NCBI GenBank assembly: GCA_009840545.1
Contig: VXNM01000008.1
Coordinates: 6,339-70,338, forward strand
Direction of reading: 5' to 3'
Origin: Gammaproteobacteria bacterium
GTDB lineage: Bacteria; Pseudomonadota; Gammaproteobacteria; Pseudomonadales; Azotimanducaceae
DNA length: 64,000 nucleotides
Made by a program: the position numbers and the translations under genes. Of this stretch, positions 35,040 through 43,898 are shown piece by piece (positions within the stretch are counted from its first letter, which is position 1; the number at the start of each line of letters is the position of its first letter). The notes beneath the pieces are model-generated. The model had not been told where the DNA came from. It saw only the letters and a list, made by a program, of their open reading frames with translations, and searched no databases.

Positions 35040-36653
35040 CTAATCGAGAACTCCATCGATCAAAGCCTTGCCAACAACTTTCACAGCAAGAGTTTCTTCA
35101 GCACCTTCAAAGATTGACAGTACACGTGCATCCACAAACAGCCGGCTAACCGTTGATTCTTCCGCATAGCCCATTCCGCCGTGAAGTTGGACTGCTTCTC
35201 GAGTCACCCATTCCGCCGACCTGCACGCAAGCAACTTGACTAGACTGGCCAACACCTGTCCCTTCTTATTTTGAACGGCACGCACGACTTCGTAACAGAA
35301 CTGGCGGGTGCCGACCATATACATCATCATCCGAACTAGCTTCGCTAACGTCAATGGATAAGACGCGAGCGGCCGGTCAAATACTACGCGGTTCTCACAA
35401 TGCACGATGGACTCTTCGTAAGCGGCCTGCATCAAACCTACAGCTCTCGCGGCAGTTTGGAGTCGGCCTGCCGAGAATCCTCGCATGGTGTAGTAGAAAC
35501 CCTTGTTGACACCATTTTCCTCGCCAAGGAGGCCATCGGACGGTACAAAGAAATCGTCGAAGAACATCTCGAACGAATGCATTCCACGATACCCGAGAGT
35601 TTCGATTGCCCGCCCCGACAACGACCCTCCTCCAGGTGATTGGTGCGTAAATGCTAGTGAGTCAGTTACAGGTTTTTCAACAAGAAACAAAGACAATCCC
35701 CGGTGCGGAGGACTTGCACTAGCATCCGTTCGCGCCAACACAAGAAGCAACCCTGCCTTCCCCGCCAATGTGCACCAAGTCTTAGCTCCGTTGAGGACCC
35801 ATCCGTTCTCCTTTCTTGATGCACGGAGAGAAATGGACGCAACATCAGAGCCCGTGTCGGGTTCGGTCACGGAGACTGCACACAAAGGATCTCCTTCTGC
35901 CAACCTTGGCAACCACGTTTGCTTTTGATCTTCCGTACCGCCTTCAAGCAATGCTTGAACTACGATTTCCGGCCTCGTAATCAGGCTACCAGCTGCGCCA
36001 AGCGAACCACGCGAAAGTTCCTCCGTAACTACAACCATGCCGATCGCATCTTGCTCTTGGATATTTCGCGAGCCACCGTACTCTGTCGGCACCGACATGC
36101 CGAAACAACCCAAGTCGCGGATGTGTCGAACAATCGAGTCGGGCACAGTAAGGTTTTCTCTGTGGATATGTTGCGCGTGAGGAACGATACGTTCATCCGT
36201 CAAGCGGTGCACCGACGATCTCATTGCGTCTACTTCATCACCCAGAAAATCGGGCAAAGGAACTGTTCCTCGGTCTCTGAGCAACCCGCCAACTCGCACG
36301 AGATTACGCGACGACAGATATTCTTGGACTCCTTTCCATGTGGCCTGAGACGTCGATCCCGTGTGACTTGGGAGGAGCGAGGAGACTTCGTGTGACAACC
36401 GATGTATGGAATCAGCCACAAACACTTGAGCCAGACCCTCAAGAGTTTCTCGTGTCCTAGAGTCAACGGAATCTCGATTGCGGTTATACGAAGCTACAAA
36501 AGCATTGCTCGCTTCCAAGCTCGCATAACCAAAAGCGAGTGAGTACAGCTCCAGTTGGACCTCATCGGGATCTTGACTGGAAGACCGAACAGTTTGGATC
36601 GCCGTGTTGAGAACCTGCCACCCGTCAGAGAGCATTTGCTGAAGGTCGTTCAT
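35040..36653 (-). CDS. Acyl-CoA dehydrogenase
   Basis: A 537-residue flavin acyl-CoA dehydrogenase, longer than the usual 380-400 residues because of a helical N-terminal extension of about 130 residues. The catalytic core has CAVSVTEPDTGSD and WVLNGAKTWCT, the FAD-binding region near QLHGGMGYAEE, and the late IFEGAEE with the probable catalytic Glu. It oxidises acyl-CoA to enoyl-CoA with an electron-transfer flavoprotein. I start at the ATG at 36653 (MNDLQQ); an upstream ATG at 36731 would run into the divergent CoA transferase. The start is about 110 bp from that gene, so they probably share a control region. Confidence 0.9.
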   Translation of the reverse strand: MNDLQQMLSDGWQVLNTAIQTVRSSSQDPDEVQLELYSLAFGYASLEASNAFVASYNRNRDSVDSRTRETLEGLAQVFVADSIHRLSHEVSSLLPSHTGSTSQATWKGVQEYLSSRNLVRVGGLLRDRGTVPLPDFLGDEVDAMRSSVHRLTDERIVPHAQHIHRENLTVPDSIVRHIRDLGCFGMSVPTEYGGSRNIQEQDAIGMVVVTEELSRGSLGAAGSLITRPEIVVQALLEGGTEDQKQTWLPRLAEGDPLCAVSVTEPDTGSDVASISLRASRKENGWVLNGAKTWCTLAGKAGLLLVLARTDASASPPHRGLSLFLVEKPVTDSLAFTHQSPGGGSLSGRAIETLGYRGMHSFEMFFDDFFVPSDGLLGEENGVNKGFYYTMRGFSAGRLQTAARAVGLMQAAYEESIVHCENRVVFDRPLASYPLTLAKLVRMMMYMVGTRQFCYEVVRAVQNKKGQVLASLVKLLACRSAEWVTREAVQLHGGMGYAEESTVSRLFVDARVLSIFEGAEETLAVKVVGKALIDGVLD

Positions 36654-36763
36654 ACGATGGTTATGGTAGTTGAGGCAGCTCCGTACTGGCTTCCTTGTGG
36701 AATCTAACGAGTCGATTTGCAAAATTACCATCCGTTGCCGATGTTGTAGTGGTACAGACGAAA

Positions 36764-37945
36764 ATGAGTGTTCTCAATGGAATACGGGTTTTGGACTTCG
36801 GTCGTTTTATCGCGGGTCCCTTTTGCGGAGCACTATTGGGAGATCTTGGAGCGGAAGTCATACGCATCGAGAAAGTCGATGGTTCCGAGGACCGGTTTAC
36901 CGCTCCGATTGGACTGGATGGTCCTGGATCTGGGTTCCTGCAACTTAATCGAAACAAGCTTGGATTCACACTAAACCCTCGGACACCAAAGGGGCAAGAA
37001 ATTCTTAAAAGACTGGTGGCAACAGCCGATGTGGTCATCGCCAATCTTCCGCCAGACACGTTGAAATCTATGGGACTTGATTTTGAGTCACTGAAGCAAA
37101 TTCGTTCCAACATCATTCTTACCACTACTACGGCGTTTGGATCATCTGGACCCTATGCGAAGAGAGTCGGATTTGACGGCGTAGCTCAGGCAATGTCCGG
37201 AAACATGCATCTTACTGGTCATGCTGACGAACCCATGAAAAATTTCGTGCCGTACGTAGACTTTACGACGGCATGCATGAACGCACTTTCAACAGTTGCG
37301 GCGATCATGCACCGAAATCAGTCCGGAGAAGGTCAACATGTCGAAGGTTGTCTACTCGCGTCCGCGCTAACGGCCATGGGCGGCACGCTGATCGAACAAG
37401 CCGCTCTCAACGTAAATCGAATAGCATCCGGAAATAGAGGACAAACGGCTGCACCCATCGATGTATACAAGACTCGCGACGGTTGGATTCTCGTGCAAGT
37501 CGTCGGTAATCCGCTATACGAACGATGGGCGGGACTCATGGGCGAAGACAAGTGGCTAAGCGATCCTCGTTTTGTTGATGACTTGTCTCGTGGAGAAAAC
37601 GCAGAGCAAATCAGTGAACGAATGAGCGCGTGGACGAAGGACCTCACAACGCGAGAAGCAATTGGTCAACTTGAGCAAGCTCGCATTCCGTGCGGAGAAG
37701 TACTAACCCCAAAAGAGGCACTTACAAATGAACAGGTCAAGGCGATGGGCTTTCTAGTCGATACGCCCTACCCCAACGCAGCTGGGGAGTTTCCTATTCC
37801 GCGCATGCCCATGAACTTCTCGACCATTGAGAACCACATCCGTCGCCGCGCTCCAACTCTTGGCGAACATACAGACTATCTTCTTCGATCACTTGGCTAT
37901 GAGGAGGAAGAAATAAACGAATTGCGGGCTCTCCGAGTTGTGTGA
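36764..37945 (+). CDS. Family III CoA transferase (CaiB/BaiF)
   Basis: A 393-residue single-domain CoA transferase. The N-terminal VLDFGRFIAGPFCGALLGDLGAEVIRIEK segment is typical; the catalytic Asp is in YVDFTTA. The C-terminal RIPCGEVLTPKEAL part is also typical. I use the ATG at 36764 (MSVLNG) because family members begin just before the VLDF strand; the upstream ATG at 36695 adds 23 unlikely residues. It is divergent from the acyl-CoA dehydrogenase and its stop overlaps the hemF start (TGATG), so the two are translationally coupled. Confidence 0.92.
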   Translation: MSVLNGIRVLDFGRFIAGPFCGALLGDLGAEVIRIEKVDGSEDRFTAPIGLDGPGSGFLQLNRNKLGFTLNPRTPKGQEILKRLVATADVVIANLPPDTLKSMGLDFESLKQIRSNIILTTTTAFGSSGPYAKRVGFDGVAQAMSGNMHLTGHADEPMKNFVPYVDFTTACMNALSTVAAIMHRNQSGEGQHVEGCLLASALTAMGGTLIEQAALNVNRIASGNRGQTAAPIDVYKTRDGWILVQVVGNPLYERWAGLMGEDKWLSDPRFVDDLSRGENAEQISERMSAWTKDLTTREAIGQLEQARIPCGEVLTPKEALTNEQVKAMGFLVDTPYPNAAGEFPIPRMPMNFSTIENHIRRRAPTLGEHTDYLLRSLGYEEEEINELRALRVV

Positions 37946-38874
37946 TGGACGCCGATATTGCAGTTGTCAGAAGCTACTTCTTAGACTTCCAATCGGAAAT
38001 TGTCAAGACACTAGAACATCTGGATGGCGGGGCAACCTTCTCAATGGAGCGAATTGAGACTCCGAATGGAGGGTTCTCGCAGCCTCGTGTTCTAGTAAAC
38101 GGCAAGATACTAGAAAAAGCGGCTGTTCAGTTCACCTACAGTCTAGGTAAACGGCTTCCACCTGCCGCAAGTGCAACACGACCACACCTTTCGGGAAAAA
38201 GCTTCGCGGCAACAGCTATTTCGACGATTGTGCACCCTTGTAATCCCAACATCCCTACAACTCACTTAAACCTGCGAATGTTCGTTGTGGATGCGGACCC
38301 GAAAGTCTGGTATTTCGGGGGAGGATTCGATTTGACCCCCTATCTACCATATGAGGAGGACTTCGTTGAGTGGCACAAGTTCGCGCGACAAGCCTGTACC
38401 ACCGACGAACAGTACAAAGTATTGAAGAACCAATGCGACGAATATTTCTTCTTGCCCCACAGGGATGAGTGTCGTGGAATTGGAGGCCTGTTCTTTGACG
38501 ACTATGTCAGCGGAGGTTTTGATAAGAGCTTTCAATTTGTTGTAGACGTTGGAAAAAATTTTCTTGACGGATATTCGTCCATAGTTCAAAGACGACGAAA
38601 CACTGAGTGGTCTTTGGAAGAAGAAGACTGGATGTTAGTTCGTCGAGGGCGCTATGCAGAGTTCAATCTAGCAATTGATCGGGGAACAAAATACGGAATT
38701 CAGAGCGGACGACGCATCGAGTCAGTCCTCGCATCGTTGCCCCCTCGAGCCAAATGGGTTTACGGGCATGAGATTCCCCATGATTCGCCGCAGGAAAGAC
38801 TGATGACCTATCTGAATCCCGGAATTGACTGGTTGAATCTTGTGGATAACTCGGTGAATATCGAAGAATCGTGA
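37945..38874 (+). CDS. hemF: Oxygen-dependent coproporphyrinogen III oxidase
   Basis: A 309-residue HemF, which oxidatively decarboxylates coproporphyrinogen III to protoporphyrinogen IX in haem synthesis. The conserved NPNIPTTHLNLRMF, WYFGGGFDLTPYLP, PHRDECRGIGGLFFDD and the late RGTKYGIQSGRRIESVLASLPP segments match along the full length. The ATG at 37945 shares its A with the stop codon of the CoA transferase. HemF placed in a CoA-transferase operon is unusual. It implies an aerobic host. Confidence 0.96.
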   Translation: MDADIAVVRSYFLDFQSEIVKTLEHLDGGATFSMERIETPNGGFSQPRVLVNGKILEKAAVQFTYSLGKRLPPAASATRPHLSGKSFAATAISTIVHPCNPNIPTTHLNLRMFVVDADPKVWYFGGGFDLTPYLPYEEDFVEWHKFARQACTTDEQYKVLKNQCDEYFFLPHRDECRGIGGLFFDDYVSGGFDKSFQFVVDVGKNFLDGYSSIVQRRRNTEWSLEEEDWMLVRRGRYAEFNLAIDRGTKYGIQSGRRIESVLASLPPRAKWVYGHEIPHDSPQERLMTYLNPGIDWLNLVDNSVNIEES

Positions 38875-39270
38875 TTTCTCGATGTATTCGGGCAATTTGC
38901 TTTAACCTGCTTGGAGTACAAAAACACTTGAAAATCAAAACGCTAACCAACAGTTTTATTGTGGTTCGAAAGTTCTCTTAGTTTCAGTTAGGGCTTGTAC
39001 ACTTTGTTGAAATGTGGATAAGTCGAAGACTCATTGCACGCACGATTTCGAGTAGTTCCACTCACGAGCTGGACGGCATGAGCGTGCGGCAACCCGACTT
39101 CATCTGGGAACCGCTTGACTAGTAGTTGGTCAATAACAAGAAGTCACTGTCCCACTCTTATTGGCTCTGGTAGCTTGCTCTCTGGGTTGGAAGCCTCTCG
39201 AAACGAAAGCCAGCGAACCGAGAACACAGCGAAAGCCAGCATGAGCAACGTCCAAAACAGGAGCAATCAA
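38875..39270. other. Intergenic region with an 11-bp direct repeat
   Basis: No gene is seen in these 396 bp. An 11-bp direct repeat (CGAAAGCCAGC) occurs at 39204-39214 and 39230-39240, just upstream of the outer-membrane protein gene. An ORF runs through from 39115 in frame with that gene, but the signal-peptide Met at 39271 is clearly the start. Confidence 0.5.
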
Positions 39271-39873
39271 ATGAAGATCTTTGTGTCCATATTCCTCACT
39301 CTTGCCGTCATGGCAGCACCACTATATGCTGACCAAATAGTTCTCGCACAACTTACCCATACAACCACTACAGATGATGAAGCGAACATCGATTTCGACT
39401 TGAACGGAATGGACTTTCGCTACATGACCTTTGGTGACGACGGACTGTACCTTGGTGCTGCGTTGTCCGTTGCCTCCGAAGAAGATGAGGTCTGCGACGA
39501 AACGCTTTGCATCGACTTTGACATAAAGGCAAGTGCAACCACCCTTGAAGTCGGCTATAACTTCGACAATCCATTCACACCGTTCGTCTCTTTGGTTCGA
39601 TCGAATGTAGAGATTGACTTTGGAGTGACCGGAATGGGGATTGGCGACACTTCCGACTCCGAGACGAACATCGGTGCTGGAATGTGGTTTGGTGGGGACG
39701 ACCGACGATTGCAGTTGGCATTCACTGGCGTAGACACTGAAGATCCAGCAGTTTCACTCGGAGGGTACACCGTAGTCGACAATAGCTTGGTTCTGACTGG
39801 ATTCATTGGGACATCCACAGAGAGTGCTGGCGACTCCTGGGGACTAACAATAGGCTTGGGGTGGTCGTTCTGA
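39271..39873 (+). CDS. Small outer-membrane beta-barrel protein, unknown
   Basis: A 200-residue protein with a clear Sec signal peptide (MKIFVSIFLTLAVMAAPLYA) followed by alternating beta-strand patterns and a terminal aromatic residue (GLGWSF), the signature of an outer-membrane barrel. The mature chain is acidic and has a small disulfide candidate (CDETLC). An 8-strand barrel would fit the length. An AGGAG box lies 8 nt before the ATG. It has no obvious partner genes, and the function is unknown. Confidence 0.75.
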   Translation: MKIFVSIFLTLAVMAAPLYADQIVLAQLTHTTTTDDEANIDFDLNGMDFRYMTFGDDGLYLGAALSVASEEDEVCDETLCIDFDIKASATTLEVGYNFDNPFTPFVSLVRSNVEIDFGVTGMGIGDTSDSETNIGAGMWFGGDDRRLQLAFTGVDTEDPAVSLGGYTVVDNSLVLTGFIGTSTESAGDSWGLTIGLGWSF

Positions 39874-40243
39874 CCTTCTAAAACCAAACCGTCTAGGGCG
39901 AAGGTCAACCGATGAAGGTAATGCCGATCGAGCAAAACGGCTGAAAACGAGCTAGCATCATTCGAATGTTGTTGAAGCTTCGTTTCAGTAGCGTCAAGTT
40001 TGGTGGTCGAAAACGGGAATCCTAAGCGTGCACCGAAGCAAGCTGTTAGACCTCTCGGAAAAAGCAGTTCCTGTGGGTTCTTGCCTGCAGTTCAAGCGTT
40101 TACACCCCAAGTATTGAAATAGAATCTGAATGTTGCAGACTACAACCAAATTTGCTGATGGTGCACGTATCTGAAACCAATGCAATTGGGCGTACCGGCG
40201 GCTAGCAATTCCTTCGTGGTTGCGACAGTACGATGATCTCTGA
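39874..40243. other. Intergenic region with no recognisable gene
   Basis: These 370 bp between the barrel gene and the nucleotidyltransferase remnant hold no convincing ORF. The minus-strand ORF at 40140-40487 looks like a shadow. No repeats or RNA features were seen. Confidence 0.5.
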
Positions 40244-40798
40244 ATTCAACACCCTCGAGCGGAATCGATAGTGTTGTTCGGCAGTCGAGTGACAGGACAT
40301 GCAACGTCCAGAAGCGATTGGGACGTGGCAGTACTTCACAAAGGAGCAAATCCACCAAAGCTAGAACGTCTTGATGAGTTTTGGAACCATCATATTGATG
40401 TACCCATGCCTTCCATCCAAGAACTAAGACAGGAGGCAATCTGTGTTGGCTCTCTGTCCCATGAGCTGTTGTCGCACGGTGAGGCAATAGCAGGGGATGG
40501 TCTGTCGTTTGAAATTGAGGAGCTTGTCTTGAGCGAAGACCTTGCCCCTCATCTCGAGTACTCTTTTACCGAATTAGTACTCGCAATTTGCGAGCTAACA
40601 GACGCGACTGGAACCGTAGAAGCTTCTGAGTCTATTGAAGATCTAGATGCAGACAGAGCGGTTGCGCATAGTGCAATGGTGCTGAGCGTGTCGCAAAGGC
40701 ACTCTGTGTGTAACTCAAGATTTCCTACAGTTGGACCCATAGTGTTGAAGAACTTGCAGACATGGTACGGATCGAGCGAAAATCTAAGTTCTTAGCAA
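40244..40798 (+). pseudogene. MntA-like nucleotidyltransferase remnant
   Basis: The frame carries the minimal nucleotidyltransferase motif LFGSRVTG...SDWDVAV (GSx10DxD type), as in MntA antitoxins of HEPN/MNT modules. The frame is closed by TGA at 40241-40243, leaving only 9 codons before the motif, and the usual N-terminal helix is missing; the only starts are a GTG at 40271 right at the motif, or an ATT. The rest of the frame (LLSHGEAIAGDG, then acidic helical segments) continues to 40795 without a stop. The most likely reading is a 5'-truncated gene, but a short functional form is possible. The HEPN partner was not found. Confidence 0.5.
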
Positions 40799-41001
40799 TG
40801 GACGGATTTACATCCAGTAGAAGTACATCTCCGTGCACGGGAATTTCAGAGCCAATCTCTCAGGTAGTTCATCGCATTAGCAGGGCATTGGACCTGTCGT
40901 GCAGTTTGATTGATGACAACGAGGTGCATCCAACAATTTCAGGACTTGCTAAAGTTCTGGATGAGTTACGACAGATTGTGCGAAGTGCGCCAACAGACTG
41001 A
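40798..41001 (+). CDS. Hypothetical protein, possibly decayed
   Basis: A 67-residue ORF starting at the ATG at 40798, directly after the nucleotidyltransferase frame. The second half is helical (VVHRISRALDLSCS, SGLAKVLDELRQIV), the first half is Ser- and Thr-rich. There is no recognisable motif and no strong ribosome-binding site. It could be a small partner of the remnant upstream or a non-coding stretch. Confidence 0.3.
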   Translation: MDGFTSSRSTSPCTGISEPISQVVHRISRALDLSCSLIDDNEVHPTISGLAKVLDELRQIVRSAPTD

Positions 41002-41039
41002 CCAGTGATAGAAATCGACCAAATTAAGCAAGGCGGATT

Positions 41040-42341
41040 GTGAAAAAGTCACGTGGTATACATCACTTCTTCGCAGATGACCCAGAGCGGGCGGACTGGG
41101 AGACCTGGGGACGTCGATCAGACCCAACTACACGCAGGGGATTTGTAAAGGGACTCGGAGCTTTCACAGCCCTCGTGGGTGCAAGAGTCGCGTTTGCCGA
41201 TCAGGTCCCTGCAGGATTAGTTCCAGCATCCCACGCAAATGAAACAAGCCCTTTCGAGATCGAAGGGAAGGACGGACTGACGCTTCTCAACGACCGTCCC
41301 TTGAATGCTGAAACGCCGCCTCACTTGTTGAACGACGATGTTACGCCTGCGAACCGTTTGTTCATACGCAATAACGGCATACCTCCAGAGAACGTCGATC
41401 CTTCCTCTTGGACGCTGACATTGGATGGTGAGTCAGTCACTCGGGAAACGACTTACACAATTCGGGATCTTCGAGAAAAATTTGAAAATGTTGACCGTCA
41501 GCTGGTGTTGGAGTGCGGGGGCAATGGCAGATCGGAATTCAATCCTCCCGTTTCTGGCAACCAATGGACATTAGGTGCAGTTGGCTGTCCACAATGGAAC
41601 GGCGTACGATTGAAGGACGTACTAGAGGATTGTGGATATGAACAGGATGCAGTCTATGTCGCTTTCTACGCTGCTGATACCCATATAAGCGGAGCAGCAG
41701 ACCGGATACCAATTTCTCGAGGCGTGCCAATCGAAAAAGCAATCGATGATGAATCGATGATCGCGTTCGGCATGAATGGACATGATCTCCACGAAATGAA
41801 TGGCCATCCGTTACGGTTGGTACTTGGGGGTTGGCCAGGATCGGCCTCTGGCAAGTGGATTAATCGAGTCTCAATTCGGGATAGAGTTCACGATGGTCCG
41901 AAGATGGCTAGTCCATCCTACCGAGTTCCATGTGAACCAGTCGCACCAGGTCAATCCGTCGAGGACGAGGACATGTGCATTATTCATGCAATGCCTGTGA
42001 AGTCGCTAATTACCTATCCTCAGAGTGGGATCAAGCACTCGTCCAAAGAGTCTCTTCCGTTGCACGGTCATGCTTGGTCAGGCGATACGAACATATCCAA
42101 ACTTAGGATCTCCATCGACTACGGCCGAACGTGGGACAGTGCCAAGCTTCAAAGACCATCCAATCGATTGGCTTGGCAAAACTGGGATCACACCGTTAGA
42201 TTTCCGACGAGCGGTTACTACGAGATATGGGCTTGTGCTGAAGACGCACTTGGGCACTCACAGCCAATGGTCTTGCCAAGTTGGAATCCAAAAGGCTATC
42301 TCAACAATGCATGCCATCGCATTGCGGTTTACGTTAGTTAA
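41040..42341 (+). CDS. Sulfite oxidase-family molybdopterin oxidoreductase (SorA/SoxC-like)
   Basis: A 433-residue molybdenum enzyme. A Tat signal (TRRGFVKGLGAFTALVGA) near residue 31 shows export of a folded cofactor protein. The Mo-ligating cysteine is probably in LVLECGGNGR; the dimerisation domain (IHAMPVKSLITYP) follows. The family oxidises sulfite to sulfate, passing electrons to cytochrome c. The gene starts with GTG. A small cytochrome c gene overlaps the end, as in sulfite dehydrogenase SorAB, so that is the most likely role; SoxC-like or protein-methionine-sulfoxide activities are alternatives. Confidence 0.88.
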   Translation: MKKSRGIHHFFADDPERADWETWGRRSDPTTRRGFVKGLGAFTALVGARVAFADQVPAGLVPASHANETSPFEIEGKDGLTLLNDRPLNAETPPHLLNDDVTPANRLFIRNNGIPPENVDPSSWTLTLDGESVTRETTYTIRDLREKFENVDRQLVLECGGNGRSEFNPPVSGNQWTLGAVGCPQWNGVRLKDVLEDCGYEQDAVYVAFYAADTHISGAADRIPISRGVPIEKAIDDESMIAFGMNGHDLHEMNGHPLRLVLGGWPGSASGKWINRVSIRDRVHDGPKMASPSYRVPCEPVAPGQSVEDEDMCIIHAMPVKSLITYPQSGIKHSSKESLPLHGHAWSGDTNISKLRISIDYGRTWDSAKLQRPSNRLAWQNWDHTVRFPTSGYYEIWACAEDALGHSQPMVLPSWNPKGYLNNACHRIAVYVS

Positions 42342-42786
42342 CTTCGTCATCGCCGTGCTCTCGTTGGTCTGTGTTGCCGACGAAGTTTCTAGCCCGACTA
42401 TTGATTCGGAGAGCGGCCTCAAGATTGACGCAGAAGAGAACTGGAAGCTCGTACAAGCACACTGCGGATCGTGCCATTCAGGGAGACTCTTAGCACAGCA
42501 CACACTGGGTCGAGAAGATTGGCTAAAGAGCATTCGACGCATGCAATCCGATGAGAACCTTTGGGACTTAGGGGACGCAGAAGCAGCGATTCTTGACTAC
42601 TTGTCAGAAAGCTATGGTCCGATCGAGGGCGAATCGACTCAGAGAATTAGACGCCCTCTCTTGAACCAAAGTCCAATCGTGTCGGACAGTGAGCCAAAAC
42701 AAACCGAACCGACGCCGAACGAAAGCGAAACTACAGTCGATGCTGAAGAGTCGAAACCCGCTCCCCAACCCTCGGACAGCTCATAG
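42307..42786 (+). CDS. Small cytochrome c subunit, SorB-like
   Basis: A 159-residue secreted protein. A signal peptide (residues 1-24, ending in VCVADE) precedes a class I-like haem site, CGSCH at about residue 52. The axial Met is probably in SIRRMQSD. The tail (about residues 115-159) is Pro-, Glu- and Ser-rich and disordered. The ATG at 42307 overlaps the oxidoreductase gene by 35 nt. The location fits the electron-accepting subunit of a SorAB-type sulfite dehydrogenase. Confidence 0.82.
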   Translation: MHAIALRFTLVNFVIAVLSLVCVADEVSSPTIDSESGLKIDAEENWKLVQAHCGSCHSGRLLAQHTLGREDWLKSIRRMQSDENLWDLGDAEAAILDYLSESYGPIEGESTQRIRRPLLNQSPIVSDSEPKQTEPTPNESETTVDAEESKPAPQPSDSS

Positions 42787-42917
42787 GCTTGTCATAGGGA
42801 TTTTCTGTCTCGATTCCAGTTTTCCCTATCCAAGAGCCTCGGGCACTAGAGGTAGGACTCGCAGATTACCCTGAAAGTTCGAACTAGAGCTTCGAATTTT
42901 CAGAGTACTATCGGTCT

Positions 42918-43232
42918 ATGACTGAGCGCAAGCGGCACATTCAAGACATTCTCAAAAGTTTCGAAGATATTCCAGTTGTTGGAGCCATTTGACCCAGACA
43001 GGTCGGGACTAGAAGAGACGATTTACACATTCTTGACTAGAGACATGCCTGCAATGGGGTTAACGCTTTCTCCAACCCTACTCTGACGGTTCTGGACCAT
43101 GCTTGCTCACTTGCAGAGCCATATCTGTACACAACCTTAAACCCAATTGCGCCTTTAGCAGGGCGGAGGTATTCGATTGATGCTCTCCTTGAGTACGAAC
43201 GAAGTTCGAACGAGTTCAGCTACGGAGAGTAG
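42918..43232 (+). pseudogene. Candidate small gene with two compensating frameshifts
   Basis: Three protein-like segments follow one another in alternating frames. Frame 1 begins at the ATG at 42918 (MTERKRHIQDILKSFEDI) and stops at 42990. Frame 2 from about 42979 reads LEPFDPDRSGLEETIYTFL and stops at 43084. Frame 1 resumes near 43088 and reads LDHACSLAEPYLYT, then PLAGRRYSIDALLEYERSS, ending at TAG 43230-43232. Joined, they would give about 104 residues. This suggests two compensating indels in a decayed gene; a chance arrangement cannot be excluded. The product is not recognised. The surrounding 42787-43412 holds nothing else. Confidence 0.4.
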
Positions 43233-43412
43233 TTCCCTAGATGACTGACTTAGCTCAACACGAGCTAGAGTCAAGAAATACCGAAGAGCACCGACCAATG
43301 TCACACAGTCACTACCAATGAGGTCGAAGCTTCTTCAATTGTTCGCATTTACTATCGATGTTGAAAGCCAATTCGACTAAACTAATAGTGCAAACTTAAG
43401 CGGGAGTCTGTC

Positions 43413-43820
43413 GTGCGGATGCGTCGTAGCAAGCAAGTTCAGTCGGAAGAGAAGATCAATCTCACACCGATGCTTGATGTTGTCTTCATCATGCTCATCT
43501 TCTTCATTGTTACTGCAACGTTTGTGAAGGAGATCGGGCTCGACGTTAACCAGCCCGAAGACGACAAGCCAAAGGTGCAGGACCCCAACAAGAGAGCAAT
43601 CGTTGTTCAAATCACGAGCCGTGATCGTATATTCATTGCGGCCCGCGATGTAGACGTGGCTTCCGTCCGAGCCAATATCGAGCGACTTCACGCAGAGGAT
43701 CCCGAAGCGCCAGTAATCATCAATCCACATCCCGACTCAACAGCGGACGTGTTCGTTCAGGTTTGGGATGCCGCGAAACTGGTTGGCGTCCCGAGGGTTC
43801 AGCTAGCAAGTAGGAACTGA
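43413..43820 (+). CDS. ExbD/TolR-family biopolymer transport protein
   Basis: A 135-residue ExbD/TolR protein. A short basic head is followed by INLTPMLDVVFIMLIFFIVTATF, where the Asp in the membrane helix is the conserved proton-linked residue, and then a periplasmic domain. It normally works with an ExbB/TolQ proton channel to drive TonB-dependent uptake or Tol function. No exbB, tonB or tolQ is found nearby in the window, so it is an orphan here. The start is GTG at 43413 (GGGAG box 6 nt upstream) or the ATG at 43419. Confidence 0.93.
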   Translation: MRMRRSKQVQSEEKINLTPMLDVVFIMLIFFIVTATFVKEIGLDVNQPEDDKPKVQDPNKRAIVVQITSRDRIFIAARDVDVASVRANIERLHAEDPEAPVIINPHPDSTADVFVQVWDAAKLVGVPRVQLASRN

Positions 43821-43898
43821 CACCTAAATCCTTGCAGTCGCCAACCCCTAACCCGTGTTGGCGCACTTCTTCGGTGGCTCGAGTTTTCGCTATTCTTG

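Noticed and set aside
40140-40487. A 115-codon minus-strand ORF over the nucleotidyltransferase remnant.
   Set aside because: It is a shadow of the plus-strand GSx10DxD coding sequence and has no motif of its own.
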